Source of the DNA: Mariniphaga sp041686935
Lineage (GTDB): Bacteria > Bacteroidota > Bacteroidia > Bacteroidales > Prolixibacteraceae
Assembly (NCBI GenBank): GCA_041686935.1
Contig: JAWLCW010000008.1
Coordinates: 182,076-246,075, forward strand
Direction: 5' to 3'
DNA length: 64,000 nucleotides
Shown: positions 17,979-26,108 of the stretch, one piece after another
Position numbering within the stretch: position 1 is the stretch's first letter
Layout: every line of letters begins with the position of its first letter
Notes under the pieces: model-generated
The model's database searches: none
What the model was told of the DNA's origin: nothing
What the model saw: the letters and a program-made list of their open reading frames with translations, nothing else
Translations under genes and position numbers: made by a program

Positions 17979-19190
17979 TTATTTCATGTAATACGGATTA
18001 TACTCTCCTTTTACCACTTTTTTTACCGCTTCCAAATGTCCGAAACCATACTTCATGTCCGGAAGCAGGTAGCCACCTTCAATCCATTCGTTCCATGAAA
18101 ATACGGTAATCAGTTTGGGCTGTTCAGGATGTTCGTCGCAATATTCTTTTGCTTTTTGCATATGGGCCGCAAAACTTTCGGGCGACTTGTTGTAATGCAC
18201 CACATGTTCTTTTCCCTTGTGCGGAAATCGCGGCGAATCGTCCCAGCCGATGGAAACATTTGGGAAATAAGGAATAGAAGCTGATTCCACCCACTGTTTC
18301 CGGCGTTCCATCGACTCGGTGCCCCACTGAATATAATCCTCCGGATGCGGCCCGCCCCAGTTGTATTTTGTTACACTGTTCACCCCGATGGCATCAAGAT
18401 TCTGTAGTAAATCCTGGCCGGGAGATTGAAAAACAATCATCTGAAGATGAAGGTCAGAAAATCCGGCCTTTTTGGTTTCTTCCCTGAAATAGTCGATGGC
18501 TTTTCGGGTTTCTTCCACGCTGCCGAAACTTTTAATCAGGTTATAAATGCTGAACACCGAATAAACCGGACAGCCGTCAATTTTAAAATAATTGGGCTGA
18601 CTGAAATAATTTTTGATGACCCGATCAACAATAATTTGAAAGTTCTCCCAATCCACGGCACCTTCCCACATAATTTCAGTATCGTCGGTAAATTTATGCA
18701 CGTTCCAGTAATTCCGGCGTACATCGTGATTGGCCCACATGAGGTAAAACTGCATTTTGTCCCTGTTTTTGGCTTTCAGGAAACCGTTGTTCAGCGAGCT
18801 TTCCAGGAAAGGTCCCTCATCGAACCAGTACCAATCGAAAATAAACACATTTACCCCATGATCGGTGGCAGCGTCAATCCATTTTTCCATCACCTTGGGA
18901 TCATCGTCCAACTCATATCCCCACAACGGAACTTTGGGTTGATAATGCCCTTCGAACCGCGGATTCCCTTTTTTAATTATTTCCCATTCGCCTGTACCTT
19001 CGGGCCAAAGCATATCGCCAAACCGCTCATCGTGGTGGCACGACGGCCAGATGTAAGCGGCAACGTAATACTCGTCTTTAACCGGCTGGTGGTGGGATGG
19101 CTGATGACTGTTATTGCAAGAAAAAATACTGGCAATCAGCAGAAAAATTGCTGCCTTGGTAAATTTTGGATAGAATTTTAAATGGTTCAT
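17979..19190 (-). CDS. WbsX/GH99-like glycoside hydrolase, lipoprotein
   Basis: A protein of 403 residues. Lipoprotein signal with Cys25 (S-I-F-S-C). Family blocks: Y-Y-V-A-A-Y-I-W-P-S near the mature start, G-H-Y-Q-P-K-V-P-L-W-G-Y, the V-N-V-F-I-F-D-W-Y-W strand, F-Y-L-M-W-A-N-H-D, and V-F-S-W-N-E-W-I-E-G-G-Y near the end. These define the WbsX (GHF99-like/GH71-like) group, a (beta/alpha)8 fold with endo-mannosidase relatives. First gene of the minus-strand cluster with GH106-like and sulfatase genes. Substrate not known. Confidence 0.82.
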   Translation of the reverse strand: MNHLKFYPKFTKAAIFLLIASIFSCNNSHQPSHHQPVKDEYYVAAYIWPSCHHDERFGDMLWPEGTGEWEIIKKGNPRFEGHYQPKVPLWGYELDDDPKVMEKWIDAATDHGVNVFIFDWYWFDEGPFLESSLNNGFLKAKNRDKMQFYLMWANHDVRRNYWNVHKFTDDTEIMWEGAVDWENFQIIVDRVIKNYFSQPNYFKIDGCPVYSVFSIYNLIKSFGSVEETRKAIDYFREETKKAGFSDLHLQMIVFQSPGQDLLQNLDAIGVNSVTKYNWGGPHPEDYIQWGTESMERRKQWVESASIPYFPNVSIGWDDSPRFPHKGKEHVVHYNKSPESFAAHMQKAKEYCDEHPEQPKLITVFSWNEWIEGGYLLPDMKYGFGHLEAVKKVVKGEYNPYYMK

Positions 19191-19455
19191 TGTTTAGTTT
19201 TTTGATAAAATAAAGTACGATTACAAGTTTAGTAAATTTCAGGGGGATTTTTGTTTTTTGCAGGAAGTTTTCTTACAGGATTTGAAAAACAGGGTAGTTT
19301 TCAACAAATTACAATAGAAAATGATAATGAACTCTAAATTAATTTCTTTCAGTTGGTTAAACACCAAAATTTGAACAATTAAGATTTAGGTCAAGGTCGG
19401 TGCCTGAATCATAATAAACTTTTTATCTGCATTTCTAAATCAATCAAAAATAAAT

Positions 19456-19463
19456 TACATTTG
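19456..19463 (+). promoter_or_regulatory. Bacteroidetes -7 promoter element before the GNAT/ATP-grasp gene
   Basis: TACATTTG, an exact TAnnTTTG match, 23 bases before ATG 19487 in the 296-base divergent intergenic region. Confidence 0.45.
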
Positions 19464-19486
19464 AAACGTTTTTCTTAATTCAAAAA

Positions 19487-21442
19487 ATGAAGACAATTAT
19501 CAGAGAATCAGAAACAAATGATTTAGATTTTCTTGAAGAACTTGAAAAAAGTTGCTTCCCAAAATTTCAACAGAGTACCCGCCGGGCCATCCGGTACAGT
19601 ATAATGAGTCCACTTCAAAGAGTAATTATTTCGGAACTCCTGAACGGGAAAGAAAAAAAACCGATTGGCTCTGCCACATTTTACCTTTATGCCAAAACAC
19701 TCCGTATTTTTTCCATAGCAGTGTTGCCTGAATTTCAGGGTCGCGGACTTGGCAAACAGTTGCTTGAACATGCCGTAAATTTAGCCCGATCACGAAAAAT
19801 AAGCCGAATCTCACTGGAAGTCAGAAAATCGGAGGAACAATTGGTTCAGTTTTACAGAAATGCTGAATTTATAATAAAAGAAGAATTACCCGACTATTAT
19901 ATGAAGGGAGAGCATGGTTTGAGAATGGTTTTACAACTGGAAGAAAACAGCGAAAAACAAAATATTTCAAACATTATCATTGTAAGAAATCCCAAAAACT
20001 GGAACTTGCAAATTGAAGGAGTAAAAGTTGTTTCCTCGCGAAAATACATTACTGATCCGGATTTTCAATCGCTAAAAAACGTGCGGATTTTTAACCTGAG
20101 CAATTCGTACCAGTACCAGAAAATGGGGTACTACGTTTCGCTCCTGGCTTCGGCCCGCGACCACCGCGTGATTCCCAATGTGACCACCCTGCGCGATTTC
20201 AGCCGGCAATCGCTGGTGCGATCGCTTTCGGGTTACATCGATGATGATATTCAGAAAACCCTGAAACCCGTTGAAGGAAACAAAGTGAGCATTTATGTCT
20301 ATTTCGGAAAGTCAGTAAACCCAAAATTCAGGCAACTGGCCCAAAAACTCTACCACATGTTTGAAGCGCCAATGCTGCAAATTGACTTTGTAAAAACCGA
20401 CAAATGGCTAATACAGAAGGTAACGCCGCTGAGCTTTAAAAAAGTGAATCCGGAACATCTTGAAAAAGTACAGGAATTTGCCCGCGATTATTTTTCGAAA
20501 AAAAGGTTTTCCCGTCCCCGGTTTAAAAACTATAAATACGACCTGGCCATATTGGTCAATCCTGAAGAAGAGAATCCCCCTTCGTGCCCGGATGCCTTGC
20601 AGAATTTCAAAAAGGCAGCCGAAAAAGAAGGATTTTACACCGAATTCATCACAAAAGATGATTTCAGCCAGTTATCAGAATTTGATGCACTTTTTATACG
20701 CGAAACTACAAGTGTAAATAACCATACCTACCACTTTTCTCGTGCCGCCTATGCTGAAGGCCTTGTAGTGATTGACGATCCCTGGTCGATTTTGCGCTGC
20801 TCAAACAAAATTTTTCAGGACGAACGGATGAAGCAGAATAAAATAAAAACGCCGGGTACTGTGGTTTTATCAAAATCGACTTACCGCAAACTGCAAACGG
20901 CACATCTCACATTTCCGCTGGTGTTGAAACAACCCGACAGCGCTTTTTCACTTGGCGTTGAAAAGGTTACTACCCCGGAAGAATTGGATGTTTCATTGAA
21001 AAAGCTTTTTAAATTTTCAGATCTGGTAATTGTACAGGAATTTATGCCGTCGGAATACGACTGGAGGATTGGCGTGCTCGACCAGACGCCGCTTTATGCC
21101 TGCAAATATTACATGGCCAAAGACCACTGGCAGATTTACGACTGGAAAAGTGATAACAAAAACAACTGGGGAAATGTGGAAACCGTTCCATTGGATCAGG
21201 TGCCACAGCCAGTAATAAAAACGGCTGTAAAAGCGGCTTCATTAATCGGCGACGGCCTCTATGGTGTTGACCTGAAAATGCTGAACAACGAAGTTTACGT
21301 GATTGAAATAAATGACAATCCAAACATTGATGCCGGCATTGAAGATAAAATTCTGAAAGATGAATTATACAACAAAGTTATGCGGTCGCTGGTTAACCGG
21401 ATTGAAATCAACCGGAACATTGCACAGTTTGTAACGGTTTAA
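19487..21442 (+). CDS. GNAT - RimK-like ATP-grasp fusion
   Basis: A protein of 651 residues. Residues 1-160 form a GNAT acetyltransferase with acetyl-CoA loop Q84-G-R-G-L-G. A middle region (about 165-330) resembles the RimK-like N-terminal (RLAN) domain, with L-S-N-S-Y-Q-Y and S-L-L-A-S-A-R-D-H-R-V-I-P. Residues 380-640 form a RimK-type ATP-grasp: F-P-L-V-L-K-Q-P, V-I-V-Q-E-F-M-P and the Mg2+ site V-I-E-I-N-D-N-P-N. ATP-grasp enzymes join an acid to an amine through an acyl-phosphate. With the acetyltransferase this suggests modification of a peptide or small amine. No partner gene is adjacent. Confidence 0.82.
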   Translation: MKTIIRESETNDLDFLEELEKSCFPKFQQSTRRAIRYSIMSPLQRVIISELLNGKEKKPIGSATFYLYAKTLRIFSIAVLPEFQGRGLGKQLLEHAVNLARSRKISRISLEVRKSEEQLVQFYRNAEFIIKEELPDYYMKGEHGLRMVLQLEENSEKQNISNIIIVRNPKNWNLQIEGVKVVSSRKYITDPDFQSLKNVRIFNLSNSYQYQKMGYYVSLLASARDHRVIPNVTTLRDFSRQSLVRSLSGYIDDDIQKTLKPVEGNKVSIYVYFGKSVNPKFRQLAQKLYHMFEAPMLQIDFVKTDKWLIQKVTPLSFKKVNPEHLEKVQEFARDYFSKKRFSRPRFKNYKYDLAILVNPEEENPPSCPDALQNFKKAAEKEGFYTEFITKDDFSQLSEFDALFIRETTSVNNHTYHFSRAAYAEGLVVIDDPWSILRCSNKIFQDERMKQNKIKTPGTVVLSKSTYRKLQTAHLTFPLVLKQPDSAFSLGVEKVTTPEELDVSLKKLFKFSDLVIVQEFMPSEYDWRIGVLDQTPLYACKYYMAKDHWQIYDWKSDNKNNWGNVETVPLDQVPQPVIKTAVKAASLIGDGLYGVDLKMLNNEVYVIEINDNPNIDAGIEDKILKDELYNKVMRSLVNRIEINRNIAQFVTV

Positions 21443-21513
21443 AGATGAAATCATATACTGTTTAAAAATTAGCCTAAAGAACGCCTTAACATAAAAGACT
21501 TTCGTAAAATTTC

Positions 21514-21521
21514 TAACTTTG
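21514..21521 (+). promoter_or_regulatory. Bacteroidetes -7 promoter element
   Basis: TAACTTTG, exact TAnnTTTG match, 28 bases before the truncated ORF at 21549. Confidence 0.4.
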
Positions 21522-21548
21522 CAAAAAACACGTAAATTGTTTTTTAAT

Positions 21549-21617
21549 ATGAAGGCACTTGAATTTAAAACAAAAATAAAGCACGAAAAAACTATTGAAA
21601 ATTTACCTGAACTATAG
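21549..21617 (+). pseudogene. truncated antitoxin-like ORF (22 residues)
   Basis: ATG 21549 to TAG 21617 encodes MKALEFKTKIKHEKTIENLP-EL. The opening resembles short Bacteroidota antitoxin-like proteins that begin MKALEFKSKI and usually run to 70-80 residues. Here a stop follows after 22 codons, with no toxin partner before the PepSY gene 30 bases later. It keeps a plausible promoter. Assignment as an antitoxin remnant is by resemblance only. Confidence 0.35.
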
Positions 21618-21647
21618 TTTCTTAAATGCTTTTATCCAGTCATCCAA

Positions 21648-23177
21648 ATGAAAAAATCCATTAAAATTTTCAGGAAACTGCACAAGTGGCCGGGTATTAT
21701 CATCGCCTTTTTTGCCATTTTGTTTGCCGTTTCGGGCATTGTAATGAACCACCGGCAAACTTTCTCATCTATCGATATAGCGCGAAATTTCCTTCCACCG
21801 AACTACAAATACGAAAACTGGAACCTTGCTGCGGTAAGGGGTTCCCTTCCGTTGGAAAATAATTCGCTTCTGATTTTTGGGAATATTGGCATCTGGGAGA
21901 CAACAGAAAACCTGGAGAAATTTACAGATTTCAACCAGGGTTTTCCCAAAGGAATCGACGGACGGAAGGTCTATTCTGTTGTTCAGTTCAAAAACACCTT
22001 GTTTGCCGGAACCCATTTTGGACTTTACCGGCGAAACATTTCTGAGACAGATAAATGGCAAAAAATCGACCTGCCGGTGAAACAGGAACGCATTGCCGAC
22101 CTGAGTCTGAAGGGCGATACATTATTAGTCCTTTCCCGTCACTATCTGCTCAAATCGGTTGACGGAGTTGTTTTTGAGACTGTTCAGCTTCCCGAACCGG
22201 TTGGTTACGAACGAAAAACCGGACTGTTCAACACACTGTGGGAACTACACAGCGGAGAACTGTTTGGCCTTACAGGAAAACTGATTGTGGATTTGCTGGG
22301 TGTGGTAACCATTGTACTTTCCATTACCGGCTTGTTGCATTTCTTTTTCCCGAAAATCATCAAACGGCAAAAAAGAAAGAAAAAACCGGTAAAAAAACTC
22401 GCCTCTACATTTCGAACCAATTTGCGATGGCACAACGTGGTAGGGTATATTTTTGTGGCATTTCTCATTATCAATACCCTGGCAGGCATTCATCTGCGGC
22501 CGCCGTTGCTTATTCCCATCGCCAACAAAAAAGTAGGTATAATTCCGGGCACGCATCTCGACAGTCCCAATCCGTGGTTCGATAAACTGCGTCGCGTGGA
22601 ATGGGATGAAACTCTGAAAAGGTATATTTTTTCCACTTCAGAAGGTTTTTATGCTGCTGATGAAACCCTTTCCGGAAATTTGCAACCCATAATTCCCCAA
22701 CCACCGGTTAGTGTAATGGGACTAAATATTTTCAAGCATGTGGGCGAACTGAAATACCTGACTGGTTCGTTCAACGGACTGTTTTTGTGGGACCTGGAAA
22801 CCGGTCTCATCTCCGATTTTTTTACAGGTGAACCCTATGTCACTCCGCAGGGAATGGGAAATCCCATTGGCGCCAATATGGCAGCCGGATTTGTTGAAGC
22901 CGGGGAAGATGCATGGTGGTTCGATTACAACCGCGGCGCGCTGCCACTTTCCCGAAAACCGTTTCCTGAAATGCCGGAGGAAATCCGCAAAAAATCGCCC
23001 ATGTCGCTTTGGAATGTTTCGCTGGAAGTGCACACCGGCCGGATTTTCGAACACCTGATTGGCCCGTTTTACATTCTGATTGTGCCGCTGGCAGGCCTTT
23101 GTCTGATAATGGTTTTGGTAAGCGGATTTTTTATCTGGTGGAAAACACACAGGAACAAGGCTAAAAAAAATAGTTAA
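21648..23177 (+). CDS. PepSY-associated transmembrane protein
   Basis: A protein of 509 residues. It begins R-K-L-H-K-W-P-G-I-I-I-A-F-F-A-I-L-F-A, the first transmembrane helix of PepSY-TM proteins. Further helices lie near residues 205-232 (after the E-L-F-G-L-T-G-K motif), 263-283 (N-L-R-W-H-N-V-V-G-Y) and 475-500. A large extracytoplasmic region lies between helices. Conserved H-x-W/H-N pairs in helices of this family are sometimes linked to haem or iron-reduction systems (relatives sit near siderophore receptors). No receptor is adjacent here. Function uncertain. Confidence 0.8.
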   Translation: MKKSIKIFRKLHKWPGIIIAFFAILFAVSGIVMNHRQTFSSIDIARNFLPPNYKYENWNLAAVRGSLPLENNSLLIFGNIGIWETTENLEKFTDFNQGFPKGIDGRKVYSVVQFKNTLFAGTHFGLYRRNISETDKWQKIDLPVKQERIADLSLKGDTLLVLSRHYLLKSVDGVVFETVQLPEPVGYERKTGLFNTLWELHSGELFGLTGKLIVDLLGVVTIVLSITGLLHFFFPKIIKRQKRKKKPVKKLASTFRTNLRWHNVVGYIFVAFLIINTLAGIHLRPPLLIPIANKKVGIIPGTHLDSPNPWFDKLRRVEWDETLKRYIFSTSEGFYAADETLSGNLQPIIPQPPVSVMGLNIFKHVGELKYLTGSFNGLFLWDLETGLISDFFTGEPYVTPQGMGNPIGANMAAGFVEAGEDAWWFDYNRGALPLSRKPFPEMPEEIRKKSPMSLWNVSLEVHTGRIFEHLIGPFYILIVPLAGLCLIMVLVSGFFIWWKTHRNKAKKNS

Positions 23178-23267
23178 CATTTACATGTCTAATTCTTCCG
23201 AATTGCAAATAACAAATTATGGAATTCTTATAAAATATCCGTATTTTTGGATAAAACAATTTTGTTT

Positions 23268-23507
23268 ATGGATACAATACAGATAAAAAAGGAACTTCAC
23301 CAATATATTGACAACGGAGATGAGCGGTTTCTAAGACTGGTACATGCCATTGCAACAAATTACAATACCAGCGACGATTATATTTTGCCAGGAATACCCA
23401 TGGAAACTGAAGCTTACCGTAAAAGAATTCGTAATGCAAAAGAAAGAGTTAAAAAAGGTTATTTCACTACCAACGAAAATCTGGAGAAAGAAATGGAGCA
23501 ATGGTAA
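23268..23507 (+). CDS. antitoxin-like small protein
   Basis: A protein of 79 residues from ATG 23268 (an ATG at 23247 adds seven residues). It starts M-D-T-I-Q-I-K-K-E-L-H-Q-Y-I-D-N-G-D-E-R-F-L, an N-terminal helix typical of Bacteroidota antitoxins that pair with RelE/ParE toxins. The C-terminus is basic and helical (K-R-I-R-N-A-K-E-R-V-K-K-G). Its stop overlaps the start of a short toxin-like ORF in the +1 frame (ATGGTAA), the usual coupling of such modules. The toxin has decayed, so this may be an orphan antitoxin. Confidence 0.65.
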   Translation: MDTIQIKKELHQYIDNGDERFLRLVHAIATNYNTSDDYILPGIPMETEAYRKRIRNAKERVKKGYFTTNENLEKEMEQW

Positions 23508-23596
23508 GACTTAGATATACTGTAATATGGGAAGATGAAGCTAAATATTCTCTCCGGCGAATCTATAACTATATAAAAAAGACCACAAGTAAATAA
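23501..23596 (+). pseudogene. truncated RelE/ParE-type toxin (31 residues)
   Basis: ATG 23501, coupled to the antitoxin stop, gives 31 codons beginning MVRLRYTVIWEDEAKYSL, then R-R-I-Y-N-Y-I-K-K, then a TAA at 23594-23596. That is the first strand and helix of a ParE/RelE toxin (usual length 95-100 residues). The conserved catalytic C-terminal strands are missing. The hydE gene converges 27 bases later. The remainder of the toxin is not present downstream, so this is a deletion remnant rather than a simple point mutation. Confidence 0.6.
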
Positions 23597-23623
23597 TTCA
23601 ACAAATAGTTTGACCGAAATCCC

Positions 23624-24703
23624 TTAACTCTTTCTCCTAAAAAAATGTTTTGAATCGCCCCACTCGCCGTATCCAATTTCACTGCCAGCCATTTCTATCC
23701 GGGCTTCGAGACAGTTCCGGCACAATTCGGCGTCTTCATCCAAACAAGGCTTATCTTCATAAAGCAGGTATTCTTTACGGTATTCGCAGGGCGTAAGGTT
23801 GGGCATAATTATGTTGGCGCCAATCGTCAGTGCTTTTTCACGCCCCACGGGATCGATGGCCTGTAAAGCAGTAGCCGCAGCAATATTAATATCGGGCATG
23901 AGCAGGCGTAGTGCAGCAATCATGTTCAGGGCAAGGTAAAAACGCTCCTGTTTGGATTTCAGCATATGCCTGAACTGATAAAGCGGAGTATGCTCATGTT
24001 CGATGTATGGCCCCATGCCACACATATCAATATCGAGTTCTTTAAAAAACAGCAGGTCGCCGGCCAAATCTTCCAACGTTTGAAAAGGCAGTCCAATCAT
24101 TACACCAGTTCCCACCTGGTAACCGGTTTCCCTGAGAAACTGAAGTGCCTCTATTCTTCTTTCAAAAGAATGCCTGGGTGTGTCGGGGTGAATTTTATAA
24201 TACAGTTCCCGGTTGGAGGCTTCTATGCGCAATAAGTAGCGGTGTGCACCACTCTCAAACCAGCGTTGGTAGGTTTCACGCGATTGCTCCCCACAGCTCA
24301 ATGTAATTCCAAGTTCGTTATTGGAAAGCTGTTTTATTTTTTTTAGCAGGTTGTCAACCCTTTTCACAAAAGCTTTTGATTCCAGCTCACCCGACTGCAA
24401 AACCACCGAACCAAAACGATTTTCCCACGCAAACCGGCAGGCCTCCAAAATCTCTTCGTCAGTGGCATTGTAACGAACTACCTTTTTATTGTTTTTTCGG
24501 ATTCCGCAGTACAGGCAATCCTTAGAGCAGATGTTGGAAAACTCTACCAACCCGCGAAAAAAGACCCTGGACCCCACAACGTTTTTTTTAACATCAGCAG
24601 ATTTTCTCCAAAACTCCTGTCGTTCAACTCCCTCAAGACTAAGCAAAAAGCACAGTTCTTCCCGGGTAAAATCTCTTTTCGATAAAATAGTTTTCAAATC
24701 CAT
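23624..24703 (-). CDS. hydE: [FeFe]-hydrogenase maturase HydE (radical SAM)
   Basis: A protein of 359 residues from ATG 24703 (a GTG two codons upstream is also in frame). Radical SAM motif C59-x3-C63-x2-C66 in F-S-N-I-C-S-K-D-C-L-Y-C-G-I-R. Then L-Q-S-G-E, R-I-E-A-S-N-R-E-L-Y and T-G-V-M-I-G-L-P-x-Q-T-x-x-D-L-A-G-D-L characteristic of HydE, and M-P-N-L-T-P near the C-terminus. It acts in assembly of the azadithiolate-bridged H-cluster subcluster with HydG and HydF. Convergent with the toxin remnant and divergent from the TspO-like gene; hydG lies 1.4 kb away on the opposite strand. Confidence 0.93.
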   Translation of the reverse strand: MDLKTILSKRDFTREELCFLLSLEGVERQEFWRKSADVKKNVVGSRVFFRGLVEFSNICSKDCLYCGIRKNNKKVVRYNATDEEILEACRFAWENRFGSVVLQSGELESKAFVKRVDNLLKKIKQLSNNELGITLSCGEQSRETYQRWFESGAHRYLLRIEASNRELYYKIHPDTPRHSFERRIEALQFLRETGYQVGTGVMIGLPFQTLEDLAGDLLFFKELDIDMCGMGPYIEHEHTPLYQFRHMLKSKQERFYLALNMIAALRLLMPDINIAAATALQAIDPVGREKALTIGANIIMPNLTPCEYRKEYLLYEDKPCLDEDAELCRNCLEARIEMAGSEIGYGEWGDSKHFFRRKS

Positions 24704-24801
24704 GAACACAAAAATAATTTCTTTCTGCAGATTTTATATTCCGGTTCAATTTTATTGTGATCTATTTTGGTTAAATTGACGCACCATTTAATACAAACAA
24801 A

Positions 24802-25569
24802 ATGAAACGAATCAACTTCCTTCTCATCAATACAATCACACTGATTTTTGCATTGATAATGAATTCCCTTCAGGGGAGCGAGGTATTTAACGGAACCACA
24901 GTGGGTGAAGTCAGTGCAAAATATGAAACGCTGTTCACCCCGGCAGGATATGCGTTTGCCATCTGGGGAATCATTTATTTGCTGCTAATTCTGTTTGTGG
25001 CCTACCAGTGGTTTGCCTGGTTAAAAAGAAAAGAAGACCGGGAAATCATACAAACCGGCTGGTGGTTTGCACTAGGGAATATCGCCAACGGTTTTTGGAT
25101 AGTCGCCTGGCTTAATCAGAAAATGGGCCTCTCCGTATTACTGATACTTGTTTTGCTGGTTTCCCTTATTCAATTAACCCTCCGGTTACGGCTTAAAAAA
25201 TGGAACGCACCATTTCGGATTGTAGGCTTTATATGGTGGCCGATCTCTATTTATCTCGGCTGGATAATTGTTGCTACAGTGGCCAACATTTCGGTATTCC
25301 TGATAAGTCTCGGTTGGTATGGCGGGATTATTCCTGAACAGGGTTGGGCTATTTTGATGATTGTAGCAGCAACTGTTATTTATCTGATGCTGATAAAAAC
25401 ACGAAACATACATGAAGCGGCATTGGTTGGTATCTGGGCGCTGGTTGCCATTGCTTTAAAACAATGGCAACTCAACACCGAAATTGTTATTGCAGCAATT
25501 GCAGCATCAACCATTTTATTTGTTGTGGTAGCTGTTCGTACATTTAAAAACATATTCAACAACATATAA
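24802..25569 (+). CDS. tryptophan-rich TspO-related membrane protein
   Basis: A protein of 255 residues with about seven or eight hydrophobic helices, longer than canonical TspO (about 160 residues). Contains F-T-P-A-G-Y-A-F-A-I-W-G-I-I-Y, the signature of the tryptophan-rich sensory protein group, and many Trp residues within helices (A-N-G-F-W-I-V-A-W, I-W-W-P). Relatives bind porphyrins or act as stress-linked membrane sensors; no ligand can be claimed here. It is divergent from hydE and sits just upstream of the TM1266-like gene, so it interrupts the hydrogenase-maturation cluster. Confidence 0.75.
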   Translation: MKRINFLLINTITLIFALIMNSLQGSEVFNGTTVGEVSAKYETLFTPAGYAFAIWGIIYLLLILFVAYQWFAWLKRKEDREIIQTGWWFALGNIANGFWIVAWLNQKMGLSVLLILVLLVSLIQLTLRLRLKKWNAPFRIVGFIWWPISIYLGWIIVATVANISVFLISLGWYGGIIPEQGWAILMIVAATVIYLMLIKTRNIHEAALVGIWALVAIALKQWQLNTEIVIAAIAASTILFVVVAVRTFKNIFNNI

Positions 25570-25736
25570 AAACTATGTCATTTATCCACTTTATTTAAAG
25601 AAGAAACATTTACTTTTGAAACCAAATCCTGCGGGAAGGCAAGGCTGACCTTAGGGAAAGAAAAAAGGTAAAGTTTCGGCTTTATCATTTCATCATTTCC
25701 CTCCCCTTTATCTTTTCGCTTCAGAATAAAAATGAT

Positions 25737-25997
25737 ATGAAACGCCTCGGATTTGTAGGTATTATTATTGACGACCGCGACAAATGTTCGGGGAGCGTGA
25801 ACGAAATTTTGAGTGATTATGCCGGATTGATTCTGGCCCGCACCGGACTACCCCATGCAAAGGGAAACACTTCGGTAATTACACTGGTTATTGATGCCAC
25901 AACCGATGAACTTGGAGAGCTGGCAGGAAAACTGGGCCGCATTAAGGGAATTTCAGTAAAATCGGGTCTGGCCAAACAATCAGTAAAAAGCAATTAA
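25737..25997 (+). CDS. TM1266-type iron-only hydrogenase system putative regulator
   Basis: A protein of 86 residues: G-F-V-G-I-I-I-D-D-R near the start, V-N-E-I-L-S-D-Y-A, the central R-T-G-L-P-H-A and S-V-I-T-L-V-I-D-A-T-T-D-E-L-G-E-L-A-G-K-L-G, ending G-I-S-V-K-S-G-L. This is the ACT-like/NikR-C-like fold family found next to hyd maturases and named a putative hydrogenase-system regulator. No DNA-binding domain is present. It precedes hydG by 111 bases. Confidence 0.85.
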   Translation: MKRLGFVGIIIDDRDKCSGSVNEILSDYAGLILARTGLPHAKGNTSVITLVIDATTDELGELAGKLGRIKGISVKSGLAKQSVKSN

Positions 25998-26070
25998 TAA
26001 TAAACAAGCCTTTTTTTTCTGTTCGATTTAAATTTTAAAAAAAAGGACAAACTTTGAACTCGAAACTCTG

Positions 26071-26088
26071 TCCCGATAGCTATCGGGA
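26071..26088. repeat. perfect 18-base palindrome upstream of hydG
   Basis: TCCCGATAGCTATCGGGA reads identically on both strands, 20 bases before ATG 26109. As RNA it could form a hairpin, but no T tract follows. The same palindromic word is a common dispersed element in Bacteroidota genomes (recalled, not checked), so it may be neutral rather than a regulator site. Confidence 0.6.
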
Positions 26089-26108
26089 TTAACTTTAAAC
26101 AAAATACC

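Noticed and set aside
18426..19181. 251-residue frame on the plus strand
   Set aside because: Shadow of the WbsX/GH99-like gene, with no motif of its own.
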